Shown: piece after piece, positions 1-8,592 of the stretch
How positions within the stretch are numbered: the stretch's first letter is position 1
Layout: every line of letters begins with the position of its first letter
From: Archaeoglobus sulfaticallidus PM70-1
GTDB lineage: Archaea; Halobacteriota; Archaeoglobi; Archaeoglobales; Archaeoglobaceae
Reading direction: 5' to 3'
Assembly (NCBI RefSeq): GCF_000385565.1
Contig: NC_021169.1
Span: forward strand, 806,001-870,000
Length of the DNA stretch: 64,000 bases
Notes under the pieces: model-generated
What the model saw: only the letters and a program-made list of their open reading frames with translations
Told to the model about the DNA's origin: nothing
Databases searched by the model: none
Made by a program: the position numbers and the translations under genes

Positions 1-527
1 CCGTCGTAGCATACCATCACAGGGAGCATAACCTGCTCGGCGATGCGATAGGCCATCGCTATCGTATCGTATATTTCCTGAATATCGCTGCAGTAAAACT
101 GAAGCCATCCTGTATCTCTCTGAGACAGGGAATCGCTCAGATCCGACCAGATGTTCCATCCCGGCCCGATAGCTCTGTTCGCGACAGCCATAACCACTGG
201 CGTTCTGGCGTTGACAGCGAAATGCAACATCTCATGCATATATGCCAAACCGTGGCTGGAAGTTGCTGTGAAGGTTCTCAAACCAGCGTAACTTGCTCCT
301 ACACATGCAGACATCGCAGAATGCTCTGACTCCACCGCAACGAACCTCGCTTTCATCTTTCCCTCGTCGATTAGCTTAGAAATCGTTTCGATAACAGATG
401 TTGCCGGTGTTATCGGGTAGCCTGCCACGAATCTGACCTTCGCGTTCATTGCTGCGTATGCCGAGGCTTCGTTCCCCGTGAGAATCTTTGTCTGGAGCTT
501 CTCTCTATGCTCAAGAACTTCGAACAT
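1..527 (-). CDS. porA: 2-oxoacid (pyruvate):ferredoxin oxidoreductase alpha subunit, partial
   Basis: The frame is open from an ATG at 527 down to the window edge, giving about 175 N-terminal residues; the C-terminal part lies outside. The translation has the N-terminal PorA pattern: a GNEAxAYAA stretch, AGYPITPAT, VAVESEHSAMSACVGAS and TATSSHGL. The alpha subunit, with beta, binds thiamine diphosphate and oxidises a 2-oxoacid to an acyl-CoA while reducing ferredoxin. It overlaps the end of the upstream gamma-delta gene by 17 bases, which suggests coupled translation. Pyruvate is the likeliest substrate; 2-oxoglutarate or branched-chain 2-oxoacids cannot be excluded from this fragment. Confidence 0.85.
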   Translation of the reverse strand, partial: MFEVLEHREKLQTKILTGNEASAYAAMNAKVRFVAGYPITPATSVIETISKLIDEGKMKARFVAVESEHSAMSACVGASYAGLRTFTATSSHGLAYMHEMLHFAVNARTPVVMAVANRAIGPGWNIWSDLSDSLSQRDTGWLQFYCSDIQEIYDTIAMAYRIAEQVMLPVMVCYD

Positions 528-1356
528 ATTCTTTCACCTCCGATTCCTTAACTCCGGATATCGCCCTTTTCGGACAGACAGACATGCAGATCATGCAGCC
601 CTTGCAGTACTCGTAGTCTATATCAACCATACCTAGGACAACCGAGATAACACCCTCAGGGCAGTAAAGGGAGCATGTCCCGCACTCATTGCACCTCTCT
701 CTATCAACAACAGGCCTGACAATTCTCCAGAGGCCGGTTTTTCCAGCCACTCCCACAGATGGTGTTGATACTGGAATCTCACACCGTCCAATCTCCCGGA
801 GATCGCTATCCACGCGATCGAACCGCAAATCCCTGCCAGAAACCCTTGATGCACTCATGTACGCCTCATCAAATGCTAAGAGAGCTTTCTCCCCAAATTT
901 CCTTTCAATAACATACCTCATCGAATCATAGATCACAACATGTGACAGAGCCCCGAGCATGGGTATGTTGTAAACGGGCATCCCAGCCACAACAAGATCG
1001 TACTTCTCTGCGATGCCATCTGCATCAACCATAACGATATTTCTGGCATCGAGGAAGTCTCTGGAGTTTACTACAACCACACCATCTTCCTTAAGCCCGG
1101 AAAAAACATGTGGAAAGTTTATGAGAACCGGATCGAAGATCACCACAACATCAGGCTCATATACCTGGCTTGTACGGTATATGGGCTCATCAGATATTCT
1201 TGCAAAGGATACAACCGGAGCTCCTCTTCTTTCTGCTCCAAAAAATGGCATTGATTGGGAATAGTATCCATCAAGATACGCTGCTTCGGCTATGAGCTTG
1301 CTCGCAGTAACAACCCCCTGCCCACCCCTGCCATGAATTCTTATCTCAAGATACAT
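511..1356 (-). CDS. Fused 2-oxoacid:ferredoxin oxidoreductase gamma-delta subunit
   Basis: Residues 1 to about 190 are a PorG-type gamma subunit (GRGGQGVVTASKLIAEAA near the N-terminus, FFGAERRGAPV at 39-47). Residues 215-270 are a two-cluster ferredoxin domain of the PorD type with CxxCxxCxxxCP motifs at 222-232 and 251-261. The family normally has separate gamma (about 180 residues) and delta (about 90 residues) genes; here one 281-residue frame carries both, joined by a short linker. It passes electrons from the alpha-beta active site to ferredoxin. The ATG at 1356 lies about 25 bases downstream of a TATA box, so the mRNA may be leaderless. porA follows with an overlap. Confidence 0.9.
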   Translation of the reverse strand: MYLEIRIHGRGGQGVVTASKLIAEAAYLDGYYSQSMPFFGAERRGAPVVSFARISDEPIYRTSQVYEPDVVVIFDPVLINFPHVFSGLKEDGVVVVNSRDFLDARNIVMVDADGIAEKYDLVVAGMPVYNIPMLGALSHVVIYDSMRYVIERKFGEKALLAFDEAYMSASRVSGRDLRFDRVDSDLREIGRCEIPVSTPSVGVAGKTGLWRIVRPVVDRERCNECGTCSLYCPEGVISVVLGMVDIDYEYCKGCMICMSVCPKRAISGVKESEVKEYVRSS

Positions 1357-1375
1357 AATGATAATTAGTTTTAAA

Positions 1376-1385
1376 ACTATATAGC
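1376..1385 (-). promoter_or_regulatory. TATA box for the por operon
   Basis: Read on the minus strand this is GCTATATAGT, centred about 24-25 bases upstream of the por gamma-delta ATG at 1356. That spacing would place transcription initiation at or next to the start codon (leaderless mRNA, common in archaea). No Shine-Dalgarno-like motif precedes the ATG, which fits. Confidence 0.5.
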
Positions 1386-1416
1386 ATAAGGCTCGAACAT
1401 GTTAGCATTCGCAACA

Positions 1417-2124
1417 TCAAAACTCTATCAAATGCGGCTCCCTCTCCTTGATCTCCCTTATGATCCTGCTCAAAATTTTCTGCTCGGCTATTCTGATGTG
1501 GTGCAGGCAGGTGGATTTTGCGATACCGAACCTATTTGCTATGCTGCTGAGATTTGTTTTCTTCGGATATTCGAAGTACCCATCCATGTATGCTCCAATC
1601 AGAACTTTCTTCTGCTTGGATGACAGGCTGCTCGAGATCTCATCGATAACATCCCTGAAGCCCTCATCAAGAGCCTTTACATTCTCTATTCCCAGTACCT
1701 CATACTCCAGTTCCTCGATTTCGTTCAGCTTTTCCAGCGTCATGCTCAGGTTCTTGTCATAAATCAGAATCGTCCAGTACTCATTTCCATTGTGAATGAC
1801 TATGTTGGACGGCATCATCTCCAAAGCGAAGATGTTCTCGTAAAATGTTGATGATGAGGAAAACCTTCCATGGATGTAAGCTTCCAGATTCGTCTTCCCT
1901 ATGAAAAGGATGTCTATTGCGAATTCATCGTAGTTCTTCGCGTTCTCGATGTAGTCCTTTAAAGCCTGATAGCTATCAGCAATAAGCCTGAAATTCGCTC
2001 TGATCTCATCTCCAATCTTAAACGCTTTATCAACTATCAGCGACACTTCGGGATGATCCTTAGTTGTTTCAATCGACCAGCAATTTGGATGCCACAACTT
2101 TATATCTACCCTTTTTAATTCCAT
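1417..2124 (-). CDS. Bacterio-opsin activator-type HTH regulator
   Basis: A 235-residue protein with a C-terminal HTH_10-type helix-turn-helix: after LSSKQKKVLIGAYMDGYFEYPKK the segment LSSIANRFGIAKSTCLHHIRIAEQKIL (roughly 190-218) matches the bacterio-opsin activator DNA-binding domain. The N-terminal 170 residues are a poorly conserved sensor-like region of the kind seen in these euryarchaeal regulators. The gene lies just upstream of the por genes, on the same strand but with a separate por promoter, so por is a candidate target by position only. The ligand is unknown. Confidence 0.75.
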   Translation of the reverse strand: MELKRVDIKLWHPNCWSIETTKDHPEVSLIVDKAFKIGDEIRANFRLIADSYQALKDYIENAKNYDEFAIDILFIGKTNLEAYIHGRFSSSSTFYENIFALEMMPSNIVIHNGNEYWTILIYDKNLSMTLEKLNEIEELEYEVLGIENVKALDEGFRDVIDEISSSLSSKQKKVLIGAYMDGYFEYPKKTNLSSIANRFGIAKSTCLHHIRIAEQKILSRIIREIKEREPHLIEF

Positions 2125-2193
2125 TGTTTTAAAGTATGTTGTGTTTCCTAATAATTTTTCCTGATATTTCTCCCGATATTATTGTGCCAGCGA

Positions 2194-3111
2194 CTATGCA
2201 ATATTCCAGATCTTCATGAACTCCTGCTTGCATTCGTCATAATCCATACTGCTGACCTTTTTGCTGATCTCCATCTCCTCAACGAGATGAGGAAAATCGT
2301 TTTTGGATTTTGGCAGCATCTCCTGAGGACTTACCTTGGATATGTAAACGAGGCTTCTTGCCGCAAGCAGCTTGAGTTCCTCCTCACCAGCATCCACATC
2401 GTTTATGAATATCTCCGTTAGCTGAGTTCCGGGATTTTTTAAATATTCTATGCCAAGCATTTTTGCTGCTATTCGCTTGAGATCAACTGTCTTAATATAG
2501 TCCTCTTTCAACTCTTTATTCAGCCTCTCCGGAATCCTCGTATGGATCGAGCCGGACTCTATCATGATCTTCATGTTCTCATCTTTCTCTCTCAGATGCT
2601 CAATAACCTCAAAGATTTTCGACAACCTCATCTCATCCCTGAACCTGAACCGCTCAGCATCTGCAACCGAGAAGTTTACCGTTGCATCTACAAGCTCGTC
2701 GAAATCCTTTGACATGAAAACCTCCTGATACTTTATAAAAGCTCCAAAAACCTTCTTTTCAATATTCCTTACGCTTTCAATCGTTTTATCTTTAACGAAC
2801 TCCTCAAATGTTCCATCCTCAATCGATTTCTGCATCTTCTGAACTATCTCGAGATAGGGCTCGATTTGAAGTATCCTCTTTCCCATCGAGTTCATGTGTT
2901 TTAGCAGATCGGAAAGAAAGTATGTATAGACGGGAAAGGATGTATCTAAGCTCTTTACATAACTCCTCAAATCCATCTCGCCGTTGAAGAACCTGAAGAG
3001 ATTATCGTTAGGAGGTTCCTCAAGCATTATGACCTCGCTTGCCATCGCGGAATCCCGGATCATGGGTATGTACTCAACCCTGTGAGATGTCAAAACCACT
3101 TCAATTTCCAT
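2194..3111 (-). CDS. Conserved-looking hypothetical protein
   Basis: A 305-residue, mostly helical, charged protein without signal peptide or membrane segments. The start (EVVLTSHRVEYIPMI...VIMLEEPPND) and the later MIESGSIHTRIPERL stretch loosely recall TraB/EreA/ChaN-like proteins, which place acidic and histidine residues after short strands, but the match is too weak to name a family. It follows the NrpR-like gene by about 20 bases on the same strand and is probably its co-transcribed neighbour. I do not recognise its function. Confidence 0.7.
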   Translation of the reverse strand: MEIEVVLTSHRVEYIPMIRDSAMASEVIMLEEPPNDNLFRFFNGEMDLRSYVKSLDTSFPVYTYFLSDLLKHMNSMGKRILQIEPYLEIVQKMQKSIEDGTFEEFVKDKTIESVRNIEKKVFGAFIKYQEVFMSKDFDELVDATVNFSVADAERFRFRDEMRLSKIFEVIEHLREKDENMKIMIESGSIHTRIPERLNKELKEDYIKTVDLKRIAAKMLGIEYLKNPGTQLTEIFINDVDAGEEELKLLAARSLVYISKVSPQEMLPKSKNDFPHLVEEMEISKKVSSMDYDECKQEFMKIWNIA

Positions 3112-3131
3112 AATAGTTCATGGCACTTATG

Positions 3132-4118
3132 CTAAATTAATTCATCGATCTCACCAAATTTCCTGAATTCTATCAGTGAGGAGTTGATCTCGAGAACGGG
3201 TTTGAATCCAAGCTCATATAGCGGTGCGAGCTGGTTTATACCGGCCTGAAACACGAGCATCGCCCTTTTCTGAGCTGGAATGCCGAAGAACCTGTCCATC
3301 GTTATTGTCAGAACCTTCCCCAGCCCTCTTGCCGAGGCAAGCTGGACCTCCTTTTCAACCTCCTCTATCGCATACGGGCTGAAGTTCCTTATCGCGATAA
3401 CAGCATAACCGCTACCCCTCACAACAACATCATAAACAGATGTATAACCACCTCTGATGAAAAGAAGTCCGGGGCTTATCGTTGTTCCGCTGTAGTTTAT
3501 AAGCTCTGTAACTCCTACTGGTAAACCATTCTCGTACTTTAGCAATCCGGCATATTCAACCGAGAGTATAACTCCAATGTTCAGCATGATTATGTCCATT
3601 ACCGTGCTTGAAATCGTTCCAATTCCGATCTTTCCCTCTTCAATCTCTGTCTTCCCTGCTATTTCACCCTCATCCAACAGCACAGCATATCTGGAGGTTG
3701 CAAGTCTTGAGTTCAGAACCTCGGACAGCACCTCAAGCGCCCTGTCGGCCTGATCCTTATCCAATATGGCAACACTCGTTGGAACAGTTCCTTCCATTGT
3801 GTAGATGTTGAAGGTTGAATGGAGCATGTTGTACTCAAGTGTCTCAGAAAACTCGCCCAGCCTGTCAAAGACCGTGCTCCTTGAGAGCATTTCCAGTCCC
3901 TTATCGGTTATCCTCCATGAGTTTCCCTTCTTCTCGACAAAACCTCTCTCAGCCATAGCCTCAAGCCTGTTTCTGACCGTTCTCTCACTAAAATTTAATC
4001 CTCTGTCCCTTATCTTGTGAACTATCTCACCAGCTCTAACATAATTCGATCCTTTGGAGCTTAAAGCTCTCAAAATCTCAACAAACAGGTGATCTATCTC
4101 AGAATCAAATTTCCTCAT
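3132..4118 (-). CDS. nrpR: NrpR-type transcriptional regulator (winged helix + single NrpR regulatory domain)
   Basis: Residues 1-80 form a winged-helix domain of the ribonuclease-R-type/NrpR kind (FSERTVRNRLEAMAERGFVEKKG). Residues about 90-320 are one NrpR regulatory domain (DUF128), recognisable from ILDKDQADRALEVL, GTISSTVMDIIMLN and LPVGVTELINYSGTTISPG. In methanogens NrpR represses nitrogen-assimilation genes and responds to 2-oxoglutarate; some proteins carry two regulatory domains, this one carries one. It lies 12 bases after the flavoprotein gene, in a carboxylate-metabolism gene train, not beside amtB-glnK at 59-60 kb. I saw no obvious GGAA-N6-TTCC operator in front of amtB. Confidence 0.85.
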   Translation of the reverse strand: MRKFDSEIDHLFVEILRALSSKGSNYVRAGEIVHKIRDRGLNFSERTVRNRLEAMAERGFVEKKGNSWRITDKGLEMLSRSTVFDRLGEFSETLEYNMLHSTFNIYTMEGTVPTSVAILDKDQADRALEVLSEVLNSRLATSRYAVLLDEGEIAGKTEIEEGKIGIGTISSTVMDIIMLNIGVILSVEYAGLLKYENGLPVGVTELINYSGTTISPGLLFIRGGYTSVYDVVVRGSGYAVIAIRNFSPYAIEEVEKEVQLASARGLGKVLTITMDRFFGIPAQKRAMLVFQAGINQLAPLYELGFKPVLEINSSLIEFRKFGEIDELI

Positions 4119-4130
4119 GTCAGCGACCCC

Positions 4131-5786
4131 TCAGTAACTCCTCTCCACCGGTTTCCATTTGGTTATTTTAACCGGAATGTACTCTATCCTGCCATGGCGA
4201 ACGAGGGTGTGCTTGAGCCAGTTACCGTCATCTCTCTTTGGATAGTCGGTTCTGAAATGTGCTCCTCTTGATTCCTTCCTGTTCAGCGCACTCAGCGCAA
4301 CCACCTCGGCTATTTCAAGCATGTAGCCAACCTCTATGGCGAATGTTAAATCTGTGTTAAATATCTTAGACCTGTCAGAGACTTCAATGTTTCTGTACCT
4401 GTCTTTCAGTTCCCTTATCTTCTTCAGAGCATTCATGATTCCCTGCTCATCTCTGAAAATCCAGAGATTTCTGTCCATCGTCTGGTTGAGTTCTCGCTTT
4501 ATAGTGTAGGCTGATTCGTCTCCATTACTGAACAGCGAGTAAATTCTCTTCTCTTCCTCATCCGTAGATATACTGCGAAATTCAGACCTTTCAGCGTACT
4601 CAGCAGCCTTCTCTCCTGCCACTTTCCCGAACACGAGGCATTCTGCCAGAGAATTTGATCCAAGCCTGTTCGCTCCATGTATGCTCAGGCAGGCACACTC
4701 ACCGCATGCGAAAAGCCCCGGTATGCTGGTTTCGCAGTAGTTCACATGGATCCCGCCCATCGTGTAGTGGACTGTTGGTCTCACTGGAATCGGCTCCTCA
4801 ACAGGATCCACTCCAGCGAATTTTATGGCTGTCTCTCTGACTAACGGTAATCGCTCCTCTATCCTGTCCTCCCCAAGATGCGTCAGATCAAGCAGGACAT
4901 ATGGACCATACTCACTCTCAAAACCTCTTCCCTGTTCGATCTCGCTCCAGATCGCCCTTGAGACTACATCTCTTGGTGCGAGTTCCATTCTCTCTGGAGC
5001 ATACCTCTCCATGAACCTCTCGCCCTTGCTGTTGAGGAGATAACCTCCCTCACCTCTACAGGCTTCGGAAACAAGGATCCCTGAGGGTATTAAGCCAGTG
5101 GGATGGATCTGGAAGAACTCCATGTCCTTCAGTGGGACTCCGGATCTGTAAGCAATCGCCATTCCATCTGCAGTTACTGTGTTGCTGTAGGATGAGAAGC
5201 TGTACAGCCTTCCCGCTCCACCGGTGGCGAGAACTGTGGCTTTAGCCCTTATGGCTTCAACCTCACCGCTTTTGAGGTTTATCGCATAAACTCCAGCACA
5301 TCTGTTGTCTTCAACTGCCAAACCCGTTACGAAGTACTCACTGTATTTCTGGATGTCGTACATGAGGGATTTCTCATATAAGGTATGCACAATGTGAAAT
5401 CCCGTTCTATCCGCTGCAAACACCGTCCTTTTGGCTGAATGCCCGCCGAGAATTCTCAGAGCTATTCTACCGCTGTCATCTCTGCTCCACGGACACCCCC
5501 AGTTGTCCAGTCGCAGTATTTCCTTTGGTATCTCTCGCACGAAGAATTCAACCACATCCTGATCGGCCAGAAAATCCGAGCCCTTTACTGTGTCCCATGC
5601 GTGAAGGTCGAAGCTATCTTCTTCGCTCATAACAGCCCCTATACCACCTTCAGCACATACGCTGTGGCACCTTATCGGATAGGTTTTCGCAACGATCCCT
5701 ACAGAGACTCCTTTCATGGCTGCGGCGATTGCACACCTGAGTCCAGCGATCCCGGAGCCAACAACCACAACATCGTGTTCTATCAT
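4131..5786 (-). CDS. Succinate dehydrogenase/fumarate reductase flavoprotein subunit
   Basis: A 551-residue FAD flavoprotein of the SdhA/FrdA/TfrA family. It shows the N-terminal dinucleotide motif VVVGSGIAGLRCAIAA, a histidine at about residue 41 in RCHSVCAEGGIGA matching the covalent-FAD histidine of the family, the substrate-site motif FFQIHPTG, RGEGG, and HGANRLGSNSLAE. The ATG at 5786 is preferred over the further TTG at 5816 because it begins the FAD motif and is preceded by an AGG-rich site. No iron-sulfur or membrane-anchor subunit gene lies beside it; the neighbours are an unknown gene upstream and nrpR downstream. It probably interconverts succinate and fumarate, or acts on a related dicarboxylate. 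Confidence 0.88.
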   Translation of the reverse strand: MIEHDVVVVGSGIAGLRCAIAAAMKGVSVGIVAKTYPIRCHSVCAEGGIGAVMSEEDSFDLHAWDTVKGSDFLADQDVVEFFVREIPKEILRLDNWGCPWSRDDSGRIALRILGGHSAKRTVFAADRTGFHIVHTLYEKSLMYDIQKYSEYFVTGLAVEDNRCAGVYAINLKSGEVEAIRAKATVLATGGAGRLYSFSSYSNTVTADGMAIAYRSGVPLKDMEFFQIHPTGLIPSGILVSEACRGEGGYLLNSKGERFMERYAPERMELAPRDVVSRAIWSEIEQGRGFESEYGPYVLLDLTHLGEDRIEERLPLVRETAIKFAGVDPVEEPIPVRPTVHYTMGGIHVNYCETSIPGLFACGECACLSIHGANRLGSNSLAECLVFGKVAGEKAAEYAERSEFRSISTDEEEKRIYSLFSNGDESAYTIKRELNQTMDRNLWIFRDEQGIMNALKKIRELKDRYRNIEVSDRSKIFNTDLTFAIEVGYMLEIAEVVALSALNRKESRGAHFRTDYPKRDDGNWLKHTLVRHGRIEYIPVKITKWKPVERSY

Positions 5787-5816
5787 GATCCTAACCCTAT
5801 ACAGTATCCAGCACAA

Positions 5817-6650
5817 TTACAGCAACTCAAAACCATACTTGGAGCAGGTATTCCACTCACACGGGCATGAAGGGATTGCGAAATCAGGCAGCTCAGCCCC
5901 CTTGACTCTCCCAGCAAACTCTTTTATCCTGTCGATTTCCGCCTCATCACCTTCGATGTAGAATGTTACAGAGCCTTCAGCCCCTTTCAGCCCACCTGAT
6001 GCTACCGGAATCGCTTCCACATCGAACAGCAACTCAAAGGCATCTACTTCAGTAAAAATCTCTCCATCTATTTTCCTGACGTAAACGGGCATTCCCATCG
6101 AGTACTTCAGCTTTTCAGGACTTGCCTTTAAAGCGAGATCAACCGATGGTATCATCTTTTCAATCCCGCATGGAAGGATTATGTGGAAATTCTTTGACCC
6201 CCTTGCTGAAACAAATCTTCCTGCAGTGCCAATGCCATCTGGAGAACCAATCAGAACTCCAGCACTTCTACCATCTATCGCGTTTGGAGCCTTTACATAC
6301 ACATCTCCCTCTCCCATCTCTTCTATCAGGTTGCCAACATCCATCTCAATCTCCTTACCATTCTTAAAAACCCAGAGAAACCTGAAAGATCTTGAACTCT
6401 CGGAATTCTTTATTTTCTGGAGCATCTCATTGCATATGCAGGTTCCCCGCTTGACCACAACCCCGCACACAAACGCATCCGGCTCTTTGCGGGCTATCTC
6501 TTTGTAAAGAAAGTAGGTCGTGCTGCTCGGATGTATAGCCAGGATTCCATCTTTTAAAGCTCTGGCAATCTTCTCATGCCTCATAAGAGCTAAGCTTATG
6601 AGCTTTTTCGACTCAGATGGTGTTAGGGTTAGTTGAATCGCCTTGCTCAT
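5817..6650 (-). CDS. Hypothetical protein with C-terminal cysteines
   Basis: A 277-residue soluble protein from the ATG at 6650, chosen over a longer frame start at 6704 because that one overlaps the upstream DUF1847 gene. It has a cysteine pair in GTCIC near residue 70 and a cluster at the extreme C-terminus (SCPCEWNTC). The first half holds TLTPSESKKLISLAL and a predicted alpha/beta pattern. It lies directly in front of the flavoprotein gene (30 bases), so it may be a partner or maturation factor for that enzyme, but I recognise no family. Confidence 0.7.
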   Translation of the reverse strand: MSKAIQLTLTPSESKKLISLALMRHEKIARALKDGILAIHPSSTTYFLYKEIARKEPDAFVCGVVVKRGTCICNEMLQKIKNSESSRSFRFLWVFKNGKEIEMDVGNLIEEMGEGDVYVKAPNAIDGRSAGVLIGSPDGIGTAGRFVSARGSKNFHIILPCGIEKMIPSVDLALKASPEKLKYSMGMPVYVRKIDGEIFTEVDAFELLFDVEAIPVASGGLKGAEGSVTFYIEGDEAEIDRIKEFAGRVKGAELPDFAIPSCPCEWNTCSKYGFELL

Positions 6651-6663
6651 GCTCACATCCTCC

Positions 6664-7266
6664 TCACACCCTCTTCCTGAAGTAGTGCCTGGCATATACC
6701 GCACCCAGAGGATTGTGAGCCAAAACCCTATCCTTCACGGCAAAGCATGTAACCGGAGCCTTCGAGTGCATTATGAAGAGTGTGTCATGTCCAACGCACA
6801 GGCCTAAAATGATGTTCAGATCGGTTTCGAGCCTGTTGAGGATCTCAGCCTGAGCTATCGGATTGCACATCGCCTCAAAATCCTTTTTGCTGATTTTATC
6901 CTCTCTTTTCAGTCCTATTACCTCTTTGTCAATAGCTCCGGTTTTGCAGACTACCGAGAAAACCTCAAAGCCATATTTCTCCAGAATGCTCACTGTTTCT
7001 CTCGCCTCTCTCCTCAGCCCTATGCAGAATGCCAGACCAAGCTTTCTGAAACCACACCTCTTCGCAAACTCCGCTATCTCTTTAATCCTGCACCAGTTGA
7101 GATAACCCTCTGCCTCAACCTTTCCAGCGTTAACTGCAATCTCTCTTTCAAAGCCATCGTATTGTGCCAGTGCTTCATCGTAAACATCCATCAGATCCAT
7201 GGGACAGTTTTCTGGCCTTTTACCACCAAAATAGCATGCATACGAATCACATTTCGCACAGTACAT
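6664..7266 (-). CDS. DUF1847 putative metal-binding protein
   Basis: A 200-residue protein starting MYCAKCDSYACYFG, followed by conserved cysteines at ENCPMD, LNWCRIKEIAEFAKRCG, LAFCIGLRREA, CKTGA, CNPIAQAE, LGLCVGHD and PVTCFAVKDR. This cysteine arrangement and length are those of the DUF1847 family, usually described as a putative zinc- or metal-binding protein. Its biochemical role is not known. It sits between the MmgE/PrpD gene (10 bases) and the unknown gene at 5817-6650 in one operon. Confidence 0.8.
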   Translation of the reverse strand: MYCAKCDSYACYFGGKRPENCPMDLMDVYDEALAQYDGFEREIAVNAGKVEAEGYLNWCRIKEIAEFAKRCGFRKLGLAFCIGLRREARETVSILEKYGFEVFSVVCKTGAIDKEVIGLKREDKISKKDFEAMCNPIAQAEILNRLETDLNIILGLCVGHDTLFIMHSKAPVTCFAVKDRVLAHNPLGAVYARHYFRKRV

Positions 7267-7275
7267 CGTATCACC

Positions 7276-8592
7276 TCAGAACAGAATCTCGAAAAGCTCT
7301 CCCATGTTCCTCTTTTCAAGCTTTTTCACGAATCCAATTATCTCCTCAGCCCTGCCATTCATCAATGTCCTCACCTTATTCTCAACCTCGCTGAAATCTG
7401 CCGGATCTTCAGGATCACCCCTTGGATAATCCTTTCTGTACTCTTCTCCATCGATTTCAAGAACAACCGCCCACTTCTCCGGATATTCCACATCGAGTTC
7501 CCCATCAGCTTGCACATCTATCTTCTTCATAACCTCTCTTACTCTGCTGTCCATAATGCTCTCCCTCGAGAGATCATCAACCGTGAACCTTTTCCTGACA
7601 AGGGCTGTTGCAAGGGCATACGGAAGGCTGAACTGGGCATCAACAGCATTCCTCGGATCTCTCTTCCTGCCGATCGGTTCTCCAACTATCCTGTATCCGG
7701 CTGTAACCATTCTGACAGCTATTCTGTCAACGCTTTCAGGATCGATTTCAAGGTTTAATGCTATATCCAGAGCAGGATGAATATATCTGCAGCATGGATA
7801 GAGCTTCACACCAGTATGCATGACCTCAAACCTCTCTCCCAGTCCATCAACCGCTTTTTCAGGATCTGCATTTTCGGAATATGAGTTGAGAAATCCATAT
7901 TTCCCTTCTATTGGCTTTTCAGCCCCGATAAATCCACTCTTTGCCAGCTCAATTGCCATCACGGCATTTCTGGATGCTAATCCGGCATGCAACCTCTTGT
8001 TCCACGCGCCGTTTTCGAGGAATTGCATTGATCCCGAGACCATGCTCAGAGCCACTCCAAATGCGCTTTTTATCCGATCAAAATCCAAATCAAAGATTCT
8101 GGATATCGCTGCCACCCCACCAAAAACCCCGCATGTCGCTGTTCCATGAAAGCCTCTGGCATAATGCTTCTCCGGATTTAAAGCCATCCCGAGCTTGCAT
8201 GCAATGTCATATCCACACACCATAGCCTCAATGAACTTCTTTCCATCAAGGTCATTGCTATATGACAGGATTGATGGGATTATAACAGCCCCAGGATGTA
8301 TTGAGGATTCTCTATGCGTATCATCGAAATCCAAGGAGTGAGACAGGGTGCCCATTATCAGGGCAGAATACTCCGGTACTGTCCTGAACCCGTACGGGAT
8401 CGCTATGGAATCCCCCTTTATCCTGTCAATGTCTATGCTCCTTATCAAAGCTCTGGACGATTCCTCTTTTTCAGCCCTGAATGGGATTCCTATTAAATCG
8501 AGAAAAAGCAGCTTGCACCTCTCCACCACATCCGAGTTCAGATGCTTCAGATCGATGATATGATTTATCAGCTGTTCAGTTATATTGGTCAT
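7276..8592 (-). CDS. MmgE/PrpD family protein
   Basis: A 438-residue MmgE/PrpD-family protein: GTLSHSLDFDDTHRESSIHPGAVIIPS (around 95-122), GFHGTATCGVFGG and HTGVKLYPCCRYIHPALD are typical. The family contains 2-methylcitrate dehydratase and cis-aconitate decarboxylase, as well as epimerases and many uncharacterised members, so the reaction cannot be named from sequence. The gene overlaps the citE-like gene by 4 bases (coupled translation). With CitE-like, SucC-like and SucD-like neighbours it probably dehydrates, decarboxylates or isomerises a di- or tricarboxylate. Confidence 0.88.
   Translation of the reverse strand: MTNITEQLINHIIDLKHLNSDVVERCKLLFLDLIGIPFRAEKEESSRALIRSIDIDRIKGDSIAIPYGFRTVPEYSALIMGTLSHSLDFDDTHRESSIHPGAVIIPSILSYSNDLDGKKFIEAMVCGYDIACKLGMALNPEKHYARGFHGTATCGVFGGVAAISRIFDLDFDRIKSAFGVALSMVSGSMQFLENGAWNKRLHAGLASRNAVMAIELAKSGFIGAEKPIEGKYGFLNSYSENADPEKAVDGLGERFEVMHTGVKLYPCCRYIHPALDIALNLEIDPESVDRIAVRMVTAGYRIVGEPIGRKRDPRNAVDAQFSLPYALATALVRKRFTVDDLSRESIMDSRVREVMKKIDVQADGELDVEYPEKWAVVLEIDGEEYRKDYPRGDPEDPADFSEVENKVRTLMNGRAEEIIGFVKKLEKRNMGELFEILF

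Noticed and set aside
5787-5816. N-terminal extension of the flavoprotein from a TTG start
   Set aside because: The extension precedes the FAD-binding motif with no conserved residues, and ATG 5786 has a better upstream site.
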